DNA of 64,000 nucleotides. It comes from Casuarina equisetifolia (taxonomy: Eukaryota; Streptophyta; Magnoliopsida; Fagales; Casuarinaceae). Every line of letters begins with the position of its first letter. The first letter of the stretch is position 1. The stretch is taken from positions 196,001 to 260,000 of the forward strand of contig CM052356.1 of NCBI GenBank assembly GCA_028551475.1, read 5' to 3'. The notes beneath the pieces were generated by a model. The model saw nothing but the letters and a program-made list of their open reading frames with translations, had not been told where the DNA came from and made no database searches. Both the position numbers and the translations under genes were made by a program. Below, one piece after another: positions 1 through 10,712 of this stretch.

Positions 1-141
1 GACACCAATCCTAAGTACACTTCTTTCACTTGGGAAGATGAGAGAAGATCTATTCATGGTTCTATTAGTCATGAAAAGTCACCAGTATTAGGGACGATTT
101 ATTTATTTATTTATTTTTTATTTATTTATTATTTTGTTTAA
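1..141 (+). pseudogene. Possible C-terminal end of a 2-oxoglutarate/Fe(II) dioxygenase, cut by the window edge
   Basis: The first frame is open from base 1 to a TAA at 139-141. Its start reads DTNPKYTSFTWEDERRS, closely matching the tail of the dioxygenase fragment at 8821-8975 (DTNPRKYATFTWEDFRK). The rest of the frame runs into ATTT repeats, so the true end may be earlier. With only about 20 conserved residues visible I cannot tell whether the gene to the left is intact. The family assignment rests on the better-preserved 8.8-kb copy. Confidence 0.35.
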
Positions 142-2749
142 AGTAATTGCATTAAGAGATAAGAAAACATATTTTTTTCCAGATGATATTTCTAACCTTT
201 TTATGAAACAAAGATTTCATTTTAAGCTAAATTTAATAAAACTAATTATTTAAGTTCTTACCAATTCACATAGTCATTAATTTTATGATTTTAGTACACC
301 TATTTATAACATATTCAATTTTCTGTAATGGGAATTAAGTAGTTTACAATGTCTTTGTGGTTATTTGAAAGGATTAAAACCATGAAAAGCTATTGATAAA
401 CATTTTTATACTGTTCAATAGTTTAGCTTTGGGTGAGCCATTAAGAGCTGACCAAGGCTACGCAGTTGAGTTCAGCCTAAGTGAGGGTTGATTATAGTTT
501 AACAGACCCAGAGAATTCTAGCCCAAGAAACGAGTCTTCCTTCAAGGAACAGGTCCAATCAAATGAGGAGGATCCAATCCACAGGAAACCGGCTTAATCA
601 AACCACGAGGATCCGAGTTGTGTTCAACCCAGTTCTGAGCCTATTTCAGACCCGACTGTTCATCAAGAAATCAATCAAATTCAACCATTTTAATCAACAG
701 TCAGAGCTTGATTCAGTCGCCTGTTATAGACTTATTCTTTTACTGTTATCAAACCCGATTCTCATGGGCAATTAACGAAGTGGCCGTTTCCTTGAGGATC
801 ATTAGCTAGAGAATGTTAATCAAGCATTAATTTGAATATTGGGCGAGAAATCAGGTTACTGAACAAGGGTTTTGAAACCGACTATCTATGGCGAATGATC
901 CAAGCTTTGGTGAACGGCTGAGGAATTGTCCTTAGGGCTTTGATTCGTCTTAAATAGGAGCAGAAGATAAGGGAGTCAATTGCAACAAATCTCGATCGGA
1001 CGAATGACAGTGGCTGGGCATTGATTTCAATGACTATATATGACAAATTGCAACATACATATTTGCCATGCAGGATTGGACATTCACATCATCGTCAGAC
1101 CCCTTACCGTAATCCTGTGGCATGGCTTTTTTCATGAACTTTGTACTCATTCATATTTATATGGGTTGTTACTAAAGGAGAATTACACTATAATACTATA
1201 TAAAGAAATCTATGTTCTACCTCAAAAGAAATCCACCTATAACCAAGAACTTGAACGTACACTTCAGTAACTGAGATTAACCATTTAACCGTCAAGAAAA
1301 GATTAACAAACTGAGATTAACCATTTAACCGTCAAGAAAAGATTAACAATGCTCTGCGAAACACAAAGGCACAGAAAGCTGTATCGAGGATGATACAAAG
1401 TAAAGTAGTGTTGGAAGGTACAAAGAAAAATAGTTTTTTATTGGTCCGACTAAATCTCAAGTATAGGATTCTGCCTATGAGTTCTTTTGGAATGATTCAA
1501 AGCCAACAGCATTTTTTTATGGTTATAATCGGAAAGGGGAATGATGGCCCAAGCGACATCCGAATAACTTAATAAAGTACATTTAAGCATAATATCTCCT
1601 TTTGGACCCACAACGCAGCTGAAACTGTATCACAACCTTATAAAATTTCTGAATTACCCCTTAAAGGTCAAAGCATACCTTCGGCCAAGACAACCCAAAC
1701 CCTCACCCAGGCAATCCGAGTCACCCAACAATCTCTAAAACATCAAAATGAAGACTGCAATTTGCACAATTCTAACCTTCTTTGGACACCCACTGCTGGG
1801 CAGCAGAACATGAAGGACCTCATTCTTACAAATCCCAACCTCAAAGCCACCAGAACAAGCACAACCTCATATAGACACCGATGAACCCAGGGAAACACCA
1901 CTGCTTATGGTCACATGCAACCCAAAAGCCAGTATCCAAAAATCCTTTTCACCATCTGTATCACCCTAAGCCCCAAATGCTACCTCCTGGCAACCATACC
2001 TCGTAGCTATTATTATAAAAAATAAAAAATAAAAAATAAAAACCATACCATACCACGTAGCTAGAACATAAAATGGCCATAACCAAATATCTGTAGTGAA
2101 TATCTCAAATCCCAAACAACACAACCATACCCAACAACATCGCACACATATGTGAGAACCATCTGCTCAAAAATTCACTCCTCCAACAAGGTAAAATTCA
2201 TTGCACCACTTGCCCAGAAGGTTGGGGTCTCCACTAGCAAACCTTGTGTGGTGGTGGGGGGGGGGGGTAATTTGGGCATTTCCAAAGGCTAGAAATGAGA
2301 ACTAACTGCTTTGTGGGCTAAAAGTGCAAGTCTTGGTGAGGCTGCAATCCCCTATCACACTCTAACAGTGAAGATATACCGCAACCATTCTTTCCAATTT
2401 GGATGTGGACCAATAACAATGATGCATTGGCAATGAAACAGCAGCAGGAATATTAGTCTGGAGTACTTACATGTAATTTTATCCTTAAATTGTTTCTAGT
2501 ATTTTGCAAAAATTTTGTATAAAGGAGAGATGTAGTACACTGAAGCTTACATGGAATATAAAATTTAGTATGACCAGTTGGAAAACTCTTGTGTCTTTCC
2601 TTTATGATATCTTTGTCACCATGGCATATAAAAGTTCCTAATGTATGACAGTCCTGAGAAGTTCTTAGCGGTTAAGTACGAGTTTCCAATACATGTATAA
2701 ACCCACTGAAACACAATATGTACTCCTTGAAGCAAGTATAAAGGCTATG
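142..2749. other. Gene-free AT-rich stretch
   Basis: I see no supportable gene. The short open frames have no recognisable domain. The stretch holds a perfect 40-bp tandem duplication (1271-1350), an A5-6T microsatellite near 2017-2041 and a G run near 2255-2268. Confidence 0.5.
1271..1350. repeat. Perfect 40-bp tandem duplication
   Basis: Bases 1271-1310 and 1311-1350 are two head-to-tail 40-bp units starting CTGAGATTAACC. They match apart from the final base, which implies a recent duplication. Confidence 0.9.
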
Positions 2750-2751
2750 CA

Positions 2752-3412
2752 ATTCTAGGCAAACAATCTTTTCCATCAGCAAAACAAAGCCCGATAAAGA
2801 AGTCTTGCCGAGGTCGAAAAACTGCAATTTTTACAGCATCTGCAACAACAACCATAATAAGAACAGTGTATAAGAGACTTGCACCAAACAAAAAAATTCC
2901 AATTGTGAAACTATCTCAGTAAAAGGATAAACATCTTCAGCTAATTGCAAACCAGAAATTTTCTTACGAAACAACAAGTAGGGAGACAATATTTTATCAC
3001 CTACCAAGTATGGCATGATGAGGGTCATAGACAACTCTCCTGCAGAAATAGACAATGAAAAAATTGGTACTTGACAACAGGACTGATAAATCTAGACATT
3101 CAAAAATCAGAACATAGAGCATCAGTGCCACCAATCCACCACTATACGTCAAATACATGGGTGTCATTCTGATTATAATCAAATAGGAAAACCTACAGGA
3201 ACAACCCAAACAGGCACTGTATTACTTTCGAAGGGATATTTAAGGTCAATCGTCATATTCTTCTCAACAAAGCGATAAAATGGATGGATTTCATATAAGA
3301 TGATTTCAATCAGCACAAAAAGCATGAGTATTAACCAGTGGTACATGTGTGTCCTTGCAACTGTGAATATATAAGACGTCACAGCATGTGAACCAAGCTG
3401 GAATTCCTTCAT
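2752..3412 (-). pseudogene. Lipid phosphate phosphatase (PAP2 family), N-terminal half, decayed
   Basis: Three exon-like blocks read on the minus strand as the first half of a plant lipid phosphate phosphatase. Block 1 (from 3412 to about 3190) has [19 protein letters not shown], then IHPFYRFV and [18 protein letters not shown], which is the first membrane segment and loop of the family. Block 2 (about 3007-3046) gives RRVVYDPHHAILG and is followed by a GT. Block 3 (about 2752-2877) gives LLYTVLIMVVVADAVKIAV then FRPRQDFF, corresponding to the first PAP2 signature region. The hydrophobic segment expected between blocks 1 and 2 is missing, and the usual FFWRCFPDG is altered to FFIGLCFADG. The catalytic SGH and later motifs are absent downstream. 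A piece of the C-terminal half lies at 8.3-8.6 kb on the opposite strand. Family members normally dephosphorylate phosphatidic acid and related lipids in membranes; this copy should not. Confidence 0.7.
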
Positions 3413-4124
3413 TCTTTACTGTTGTGTAAACAAGCACATTGAGATTTGAAAATAATTTGGTGTCAGAAATGTTAGTTCCTTTTGATAGGACACCTGCAAT
3501 GATATGTTGGTCTATTGTGAAAAATAAAAAAGGAGAAAAACCCCGAACAGTAAGGAAACCCCACTCAGGTGCTGTTGCACCATATTTTCATTCTGCATTG
3601 CTGCAAACACTGTTACGTCAATGGCAATTAGCCCAACCTATTATATACCTCTATTTATGTCTACATCTTTTGGTATGTATTTCAGAAAAGAGACAACATA
3701 GTATCGTAGCCAAACAAGTTTAATGTTTCCTCATTGTTTTCACCCTTATGTGTACATCAGACAAGTCATTATCCTTCACTGAGACCAAACTGATATCCTA
3801 GATCCATCTACAGAGAACAGGGCATATTTTTTACAATACATGGGCTTTGTTGCACCAGAAACCTTTACATCTGTCTGAAAGTTGTCCCTTTTAGGTGGTA
3901 ATATCGTATTGAAAGAAAAAAAAAAAAAGTCTTACAACTACCTCAATCAAGCACTTAAAAAAGGTATATGGGGTGAAATGCATAAACATCACTCGTGGTT
4001 TTACAACGTTCAATTGAAATCGCTCAAGTTTTCATTTCGTTGATTACATTAATAGTTGTGTCAAACTGTTTTAATCAACTTCTTCTACCCTCTTTTCATT
4101 GCAATCCCCTAATGGAAATAAGTC

Positions 4125-4532
4125 AAACAAGGAGCCTTACATGACGGTTTGGGCGGTTACTATGAATTGGCGTTGGTGATCAGAGGCTACAAAGTTGTGG
4201 AGCTTTAGAGTATGGAGGTGGAAAACGTTTGGCTGGAAATCAGGAAGCCTTTTTTTTTTTTGTATTAAGTTTAATTTTAAATTATCAAATGCTGATAGAA
4301 ATAATGAGATGCTTTTGCAAAATTAATTTACATGCATGAAGATCTCCCAGGGAAAGAATCCAACCACACACCAAGGCTAAAACATATTTTCCTCTGTCAA
4401 CCCCTTTGCTTTGGTCAATAAAATTCAATCTCTTCAGACGAACGAAAACAAACGGCTATTATGTAGACCTACATGTTCTTGATTTCTTTTTGGCATGTTG
4501 ATTTCTTCTCAAAACGAAGTAAACAAGGCTGC
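4125..4532 (+). repeat. Left arm of a ~0.4-kb inverted repeat
   Basis: This stretch matches the reverse complement of 7699-8126 along its length. Shared words include AAACAAGGAGCC, TTTAATTTTAAATTATCAAA, CTAAAACATATTTTCCTCT and GATTTCTTTTTGGC. A T run replaces a CACC microsatellite. The arms are about 3.2 kb apart and clearly diverged. It lies just downstream of the lipid-transfer protein gene. No transposase is visible between the arms. Confidence 0.75.
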
Positions 4533-4599
4533 CTATATACCGAGATATATCAGATAAAGAGAATAAGTCTCACGAATACCTTAAACCACAAGTTGTGGA

Positions 4600-4983
4600 C
4601 TACCGACAGGTAGGAATGGTGACGCCGCATCTGGTAGCCACATCCTTCCCACGGGGAGAACACAAGTAGGGCCTCAGCTTGGGATCGTTGAGGTAGGCAA
4701 GTAGGCAGGGCCTCTGCTCCTTTAAACTTTCGCAGCTAGTGTTTGACGGCGACGCTGATGTACTGAAGAAGGGGATGCACGAATGGATTTTCCAGGGATT
4801 ACACACCAACGCGGGGGTAGACGCCGGCTTTGTGGGTTTGAAGGAAGGTACAAGCTCCGCCCCTATTGATTCTGCATATACGAAAACCACTACCACCACC
4901 ACCACCACCACCTTCCAGAAGGCAGCACTCCATCCCTTATTCATCCTCAACTTCGCTTTCGGAAAGAGAGAGACCAGGGACAT
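4600..4983 (-). CDS. Type-2-like non-specific lipid-transfer protein, divergent cysteine pattern
   Basis: This single exon encodes 127 residues. A second ATG at 4944 would give 114 residues and a more typical secretory start. The N-terminus has a signal-peptide-like core that is a run of nine valines encoded by a (CAC)n repeat on the plus strand (4888-4912). The mature part has type-2 nsLTP spacing: C-x7-C-x13-[S]C-x8-C-x-[L]-x23-C-x6-C, with LKEQRPCLLAYLNDPKL and a CGVTIPTC ending. Two of the eight family cysteines are substituted: the first of the CC pair is Ser and the last of CxC is Leu. One extra Cys appears in PYLCSP. nsLTPs are small secreted proteins that bind lipids in a cavity held by four disulfides. 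With two cysteines lost this copy may fold differently or be decaying. The frame is otherwise open from ATG to TAG. No transcript evidence is available, so it could be a pseudogene. Confidence 0.6.
   Translation of the reverse strand: MSLVSLFPKAKLRMNKGWSAAFWKVVVVVVVVVFVYAESIGAELVPSFKPTKPASTPALVCNPWKIHSCIPFFSTSASPSNTSCESLKEQRPCLLAYLNDPKLRPYLCSPRGKDVATRCGVTIPTCR
4888..4912. repeat. (CAC)n trinucleotide microsatellite inside a coding region
   Basis: This CAC/ACC repeat encodes the poly-valine core of the putative signal peptide on the minus strand. Slippage would lengthen or shorten the hydrophobic core by whole residues. Confidence 0.85.
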
Positions 4984-6890
4984 TCTCTATTCTAATGACG
5001 GCAGCGTAGCAGAGATGGAGAAGGTTTAGAAAAAGATGTTTCGTGGCAGATGGAGAAGAAGAGGATGAAAGTAGAGCATGGACAAGCAGAATCTCGTATT
5101 TGACTGCTGCGTGGCGGTTGGAGGAATAAAACAGATTATTTATTAAATAAAATTTTTTAATAAAGGCATGCACAAAAGGGTTTTACGTTAAGTTCATGTG
5201 AACAGTGTTCATGGGCGACGCCGTTTTAAGTTCTTCTTCTTCTCCCAATGGATTTCGCGCGTTCAGTCGGCTCACGTTGTGTTTCGGTTGGTTTCCGACT
5301 AACGTTGTGTCTCGGTGGGTTTCGGTCAATCAATCGGGCCTCCGTTGCTCCACTCCATTAGTCCTTTTTATTTATACACAGGACCGGGGCAGGGTTTTTT
5401 GGGCCGGGTTTTGAGTCTATTGAATCCGGGTGGTGGATGTATGAAGAGGGCTTGTATGTCGCCGAAGGCGCGAGCCGCCGTAGCAATAACGACCGCCTGA
5501 TCTGTAGCAGAAGCCGTCGTGGAGTGGATCGCCTTGGGCGTCGGATGAGGAGGGTGGTGGCTCGTCCTAAACCAAGGACCGCGCCCGGCGGTCCGGCATA
5601 TGGGTGCTCCTGCATTTATTCCACGGTTTTTGGGGAAACTGGAAACCATCTATTGAAGGAACGTGCAAGGAAAGTTAACAGTAGAGGATATTCAAATCGT
5701 TTCCATTATTATCTTTAGACTAAATGTGCCATTTTTCTCTTTAAACCTCTCAAAGATAGTTGCTTGCTGTCCAAATATTTTCCGTCAAATTAAATCCCAA
5801 CTTGATATCTTTCTTTTGTTTCACTGTTCTTACTGGTAGCATGCTTATTGGGGTGTACTTTGAGATTTATTCTCTCAATGGGCTCGCTTCACAGGTATGA
5901 GGTAGATGGAATCAACGTTTGCTCGCCTAAATTGCCAGATGCAAAGTAAATTAGCTTTGTGGTAAGTTTTACATGTTCGATTTGGTTTCCAATTGGGAGA
6001 ATTATCTTTAAGAGGACGATGTAGAAGGGAAGATTTGGAACTTTCTTAACTGCCTTTTGAGAAAATTACTTGTGTTATGTGGCCACCATCTCCTAGAATG
6101 TCATATCAACTGCGTAGAATGTGCTGTGAAGTTTTGAATTTCGAGTTCGGTTTTCAAGACTAGCTGCATGGTTTATCAAGCAAGAAGTCGGAGATTTCTG
6201 TGGTTGCTAGTGTGGAAGGGTGCCTTCCAGTAATTTTCCCTTGATAGAACGCAAGAATCAAGAAGTTTGTATTATCTTTCCCAAATAATGCATTTAAATG
6301 AGATGAGTAATTCCTTGGGCTTTCAGAATTTCAACCTGTACTTCTAATGGTGGAGCAGCTTTAATTTGTTTCTTAGTACAAGAGGAAGAGGAACTTTTCG
6401 AACCCACAATTGCTAGAGTTATGTAGGATTCTCTGTTTTCTGTATAAATTTTGAAATGTTGACGTTTCACAATACCTATGAAGCTGTAGGATGCGTTCGT
6501 TCTTATTCTGTCTTTTTCTCCTCTTTTTCTTTTCCCTTTTTATTTTTCCTTCTTTATTTATTTATCTATTGAGTTTTGAAGCTGCACAGGATGCCTGCTT
6601 ATGATTCCCTTGCTAATTGTAGCCTTCATATGGAATCATCTTCTTAGTTAATGACTACATTTAGTAAAAGTATTACTGGTTAAATAGCCCTTTCTTGTCA
6701 GTCATAAATCTGTCGACTATGTTTGCCGTGTTGCTGATTTGTGTTCATATAGAAAGCTTATTAATAAATAGCGTAACAATGGTGCTAAGGCTGTATTAAA
6801 ATGACAAGTTGTCAGTGGTGTTATCAATTTCTAATGCAGGTTCTAAATTCCTTACATCAAATTTTTTTCTTCTTGGTCAAATATGGTTTT

Positions 6891-6976
6891 TTCCTCCTCC
6901 TCCTCCTCCTCCTCCTTCTTCTTCTCTTTTTTTTTTTTTTTTTTTTGGTGTGGGGTTGGGGGGGGGGGAGGGGGGT
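6891..6976. repeat. Compound low-complexity tract: (CCT)n, (CTT)n, T run, G run
   Basis: Pyrimidine trinucleotide repeats grade into about 22 T and then a G-rich run. Open frames across it encode only Pro/Leu/Phe or Glu/Lys runs and are artefacts. Confidence 0.9.
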
Positions 6977-7698
6977 GTTTGTAATGTTTTATTAATGTCT
7001 TATACATAGACATAGTAGCATCTACACTGCAGAAAATTTCTGTTCTATCTTTAGACAATTGGGTTAACTCAAACGTGAATCATTGTGGTAATGGAAACTA
7101 TCTGAAGTTTGGTATGGTTTTGGTTGGATAAAGTGGAATGATTGAACTAGTATTTCATCAAGTGCATAATGCACTTACATCCTGTGTGGTTTGATGGTGT
7201 TCTATTTAGGCTTCTTAGGTTTTTCAATTTTTCTACAGACATCCTAACTATTCAAAAATTTCACCTCATCGTGTTTCAATTTAAATCACTGATGGAAACG
7301 AGTCCATTGAGGGTTATGTCATGTGGGCAGTAAATCTTAGTATATGCGGGCAAAAACCTATCAGTGATAGATATTTTGACACCATAAGAAGAGGAAGACG
7401 GCTGTCAATTTTCCTAAATGTGTGAATTAGAGGACCAAATAGAAAACGGCTGTCAATTCTCCCATTCAACTGATTGATTTACCCCATCAACCAGCCATCT
7501 TTTCTTGTTTCTTTGCTTCTTTCTTTCCCTTTCTGCTCTTTTTTCCAATCTGAACTGACCACCTTCGTTTGCCCACCCATCAAAACCTCCAAAATCTTTT
7601 CCGAATATATTCATTCCTCAGTTTGATCTTGCAAACAATGAGTTTGAGTTGTTTAAAGAAGATGGATTCTATTGGAGTATCTTGCTGTAGTGGCATCT

Positions 7699-8126
7699 GC
7701 AGCCTTATATATTTTGTTTTGGGTGAAAGAATTTGAGAAGAAATCAACACGCCAAAAAGAAATCATGGACTTGTAGATCTACATTACAGGCCTTTGCTTA
7801 TTTCAGTCTGCAGAGATGAGTTAGAGGAAAATATGTTTTAGCCTTGGCGTGTGCTTGGATTCTTTCCCCGTGAGATCTCGATGCATGAGAAGCAAAGTTC
7901 GTAATTTTGCAAAAGCATTTTATTATTTCTATTAGCATTTGATAATTTAAAATTAAAATTGAATACGGAAAGAGGGGGGTGGTGGTGGTGTTGGAAAGCT
8001 TCCTGGTTGCCAGCCAAGCATCTTCCTCCTCCATACACTAAGAGCCCCACCACCCTGTAGCCTCTAATCACCACGTCCAATCCACAGTGACCACCCAAAC
8101 CATCCATCATGTGAGGCTCCTTGTTT
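7699..8126 (-). repeat. Right arm of a ~0.4-kb inverted repeat
   Basis: This is the reverse-complement partner of 4125-4532. Here the polymorphic site is a GGT/CACC repeat. A minus-strand frame from 8131 crosses it, but the left arm does not preserve that frame, so I do not call a gene. Confidence 0.75.
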
Positions 8127-8313
8127 AGCACATGTTACAACTCTTTGCATGTTTGTAGGGTAATTTAGATGAAGGGATGTAAACTATTGCAATTCTTACA
8201 AAGCGGGTTATCAGATAGAGGATGTTTTGTTTGGGTGGTACTTGTACTCTACTCAAAAGTGAATCTGTTTAGCAGGTAAGGGCATAATTGCAGAAGATGC
8301 ATGATAAAAGTGA

Positions 8314-8600
8314 GTGGAACAGATGATAGCAGAGCATATGTACTGGACCGTTTGGAAGAATTGTTTTGAGGAAATTGGAATTCAAATTGCTGGGTCCTTT
8401 TCTGGTCTGGGTTTTCTGTCTCTGTACTTACCAGGAAAAGCAAGGTATTTGAGCGCAGAGCATGTTGCAAAACCGTGCATCGTTTTCATTCCTCTACTTG
8501 TTGCATCACTTGTTGGCATTTCAAGTGCGGATGACTAATGGCACCATCGGCAAACATGTTCTTATAAAATTCTCGCCCTGAAGGTATGGTTGTTGCTAAT
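8314..8600 (+). pseudogene. Lipid phosphate phosphatase, C-terminal fragment with a stop
   Basis: The frame contains [36 protein letters not shown] and SSADD, then a stop where the family has DDYWHHWQD, followed by WHHRQ in the same frame. This is the last catalytic region of plant PAP2-type lipid phosphate phosphatases. The Tyr codon has become TAA, and the flanks no longer look like the family. Upstream SGH-motif residues are degraded (about 8380). It is the complementary half of the minus-strand fragment at 2.75-3.41 kb. Confidence 0.65.
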
Positions 8601-8820
8601 CTATTCTCTATTTTGTGTTTTGGTTTTCGGGAGTGTTACTTGCTAATAAGATATTGGAAGCCTGTTGCTGCTTTATTTGACCATTGCCCTAGGTAAAATC
8701 ACTTAAGTGATTCAAGGTGAACTTCTTAAGCCATATGATTGTCAGCATTGCATTTCACAAGATGATTACATAGTTCTTAAAACTATCTGATAGCATTCAA
8801 AGCCGTTGTTTCTTTTTAGG

Positions 8821-8975
8821 CATTGACAAATGGAAGGCTGAGGAGTGTTGTGCACGCGGCAGTAGCGAACAAAGAGAGGCAGAGGCTATCATAGAATGCC
8901 CCTCCTCAGCACATAGGCCCGGACACCAATCCTAGGAAGTACGCAACTTTCACTTGGGAAGATTTCAGGAAGTAA
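8821..8975 (+). pseudogene. 2-oxoglutarate/Fe(II) dioxygenase, last-exon fragment
   Basis: A splice-acceptor-like TTTTTAG is followed by ALTNGRLRSVVHAAVANK and then ERQRLS, the conserved C-terminal part of the double-stranded beta-helix (N-G-R-x-x-S-x-x-H with the iron-ligand His, then the Arg-x-Ser that binds 2-oxoglutarate). A TAG follows immediately, and the same frame continues with HIGPDTNPRKYATFTWEDF to a second stop. No upstream exon is visible in the preceding kilobase. The subfamily cannot be fixed; a gibberellin-oxidase-like relative is possible. Confidence 0.55.
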
Positions 8976-10650
8976 CTTCTAGTGCAAAAGAGGGTGCAAG
9001 GAAAAACCCCTCAGCCGATATCTCATCGCCAATCGATCAGTGATTAGCCAGGCGCAGCCATAATAACAATATTTTGAGTTCTCCAACCTTTGAACTTAGA
9101 TCTGTTTTCCGTTCATCTTCAGTGGAAAACAAAGAACATATGTTTTCTTTGTTCAAAAGGGAGGAGAAGATCTGTCCACCGTTCTAAGAAACAGGTTTTA
9201 GGGACAACTATGTTGTATACTGAAAATCGAGATTCATTGATGAAATTGAGATTCACTGGACCATATTATTAATATATATCTATATGCTACGATTTTTTTT
9301 TTATTTATTTATCTTTTTAAATGGATCAGATCTGGCTGGCCTATTTAACTTTAAAGAAATTTAACAATTTTGGATCATTCTGGCCTTACTGCCAGGCCCA
9401 CGTCACTTGAACCTTATAAAGCCCGAGCCTGACCTGGACCAAACATCCTCTTTCTTTGCTCTGGCACTGTTCTTAAAGGTTGTCGTGCTCTTTTTTATTT
9501 CTTTCTTTAAGCCCAGATCAATCGGACGTCAACATGGGAATACCGTTTTTTTCTTAGAACAAAATAATTCTAAAAAGAAAAAAAAAATCACTCCCATGCT
9601 ATATATTTCTGTGTTTAGCAGTTGATAATGTTTACATTATACGGCGTGAATGGATGCGCATGACAACTTTAAAACAAATGGATATTCTTGACAAACGTTA
9701 AGTTGTAATTATGATGTTATTGCTGTTATTGCTAGCACCAACGTTAAGTTGTAATTATGATACTTTGGCATTATTCAGTCTTGGATTGAGTTAGTTTTCG
9801 GGTTATATTTAGATCTGATTTAGGTGTGTTGATAATAGATCGTAAAATTGCATTTTTCTATACAAATGCTAGACCATATTAATCTTAAAGGCAAGCATCT
9901 TCAAAATACTATACTAACACTTAGGAAATTTTGAATCAGATTGCTACCTAAATTATGATACATATGAACATGAGATGTTGTATTCTAATTTATCAAACAG
10001 TTCTCATGTTTAAGTAAAGATTGTTATTATTCTTTTGTTCTTTTCTTTTTGGGTGATCTTTTACATCTCGGCATCCACTCCAATACTAAGACCAAATATT
10101 ATGCCCTTTTTAGTAGTACTCAAGAACTCATTTAACTTTGTTGGCTTCTTATTGACATAGATGTTTTTCACTCTAATGCTGGGAGTATTTTGGTGTGAAA
10201 ATCGAAGTGCTGATTTTTTTTGGGTAGGTAAAAGGGAAAGGGGGTTGTGTGTCAAACTTTGAACTTCTTTAATCCTAAACAACACTGTCTATCAATTAAA
10301 CTAGGCATTTGCTAATAATGGAAGTATTATTTTAATTATTTGCAAATGTACAAAATGTTAGAGACCACCTTTTTCATAGTATTTTATTTATTTATTTATG
10401 TCTCATTTTCTCCACTAATTAGATTACCAACCTCTTCATCAAAACTCATCAACGAAGATAGTTTCATGAATTGAGTTACAAACTCTATGAAATCAATTCA
10501 TTTACGTTTAAGGGGATTAAAGATATTTATCCATTCCTTATTATTTATCATCATATATGAGGAAAACTTTTTATTATAGGAAATTTTATGAATCTTATCA
10601 TTATTATATAATTATGTAGTTAAACTTATACACAACCTATACAAAGGGTC

Positions 10651-10654
<4 letters not shown>

Positions 10655-10697
<43 letters not shown>
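10655..10697. repeat. (AT)n microsatellite
   Basis: This is an almost uninterrupted AT dinucleotide tract of about 40 bases, with TTTATA interruptions at its right end. Confidence 0.9.

Positions 10698-10712
<15 letters not shown>

Larger units (their letters stand above)
5030..8310. other. Gene-free stretch with a GC-rich pocket and low-complexity DNA
   Basis: No gene is recognised. From 5205 to about 5640 the sequence is much richer in G and C than its surroundings and is open in several frames on both strands, up to 93 residues, without a domain I know. Bases 6891-6976 hold a CCT/CTT repeat, a T run and a G run, which create spurious frames. The right inverted-repeat arm is at 7699-8126. 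Confidence 0.45.

Noticed and set aside
5437-5718. 93-residue Arg-rich frame in the GC-rich pocket
   Set aside because: No homology is recognised and equal-length frames exist on the other strand; kept as a finding only.
6801-7058. Open frames of Leu/Pro/Phe or Lys/Glu runs
   Set aside because: They are created by the CCT/CTT and homopolymer tract.
7838-8131. 97-residue minus-strand frame across the right inverted-repeat arm
   Set aside because: The other arm does not keep the frame, and no domain is present.
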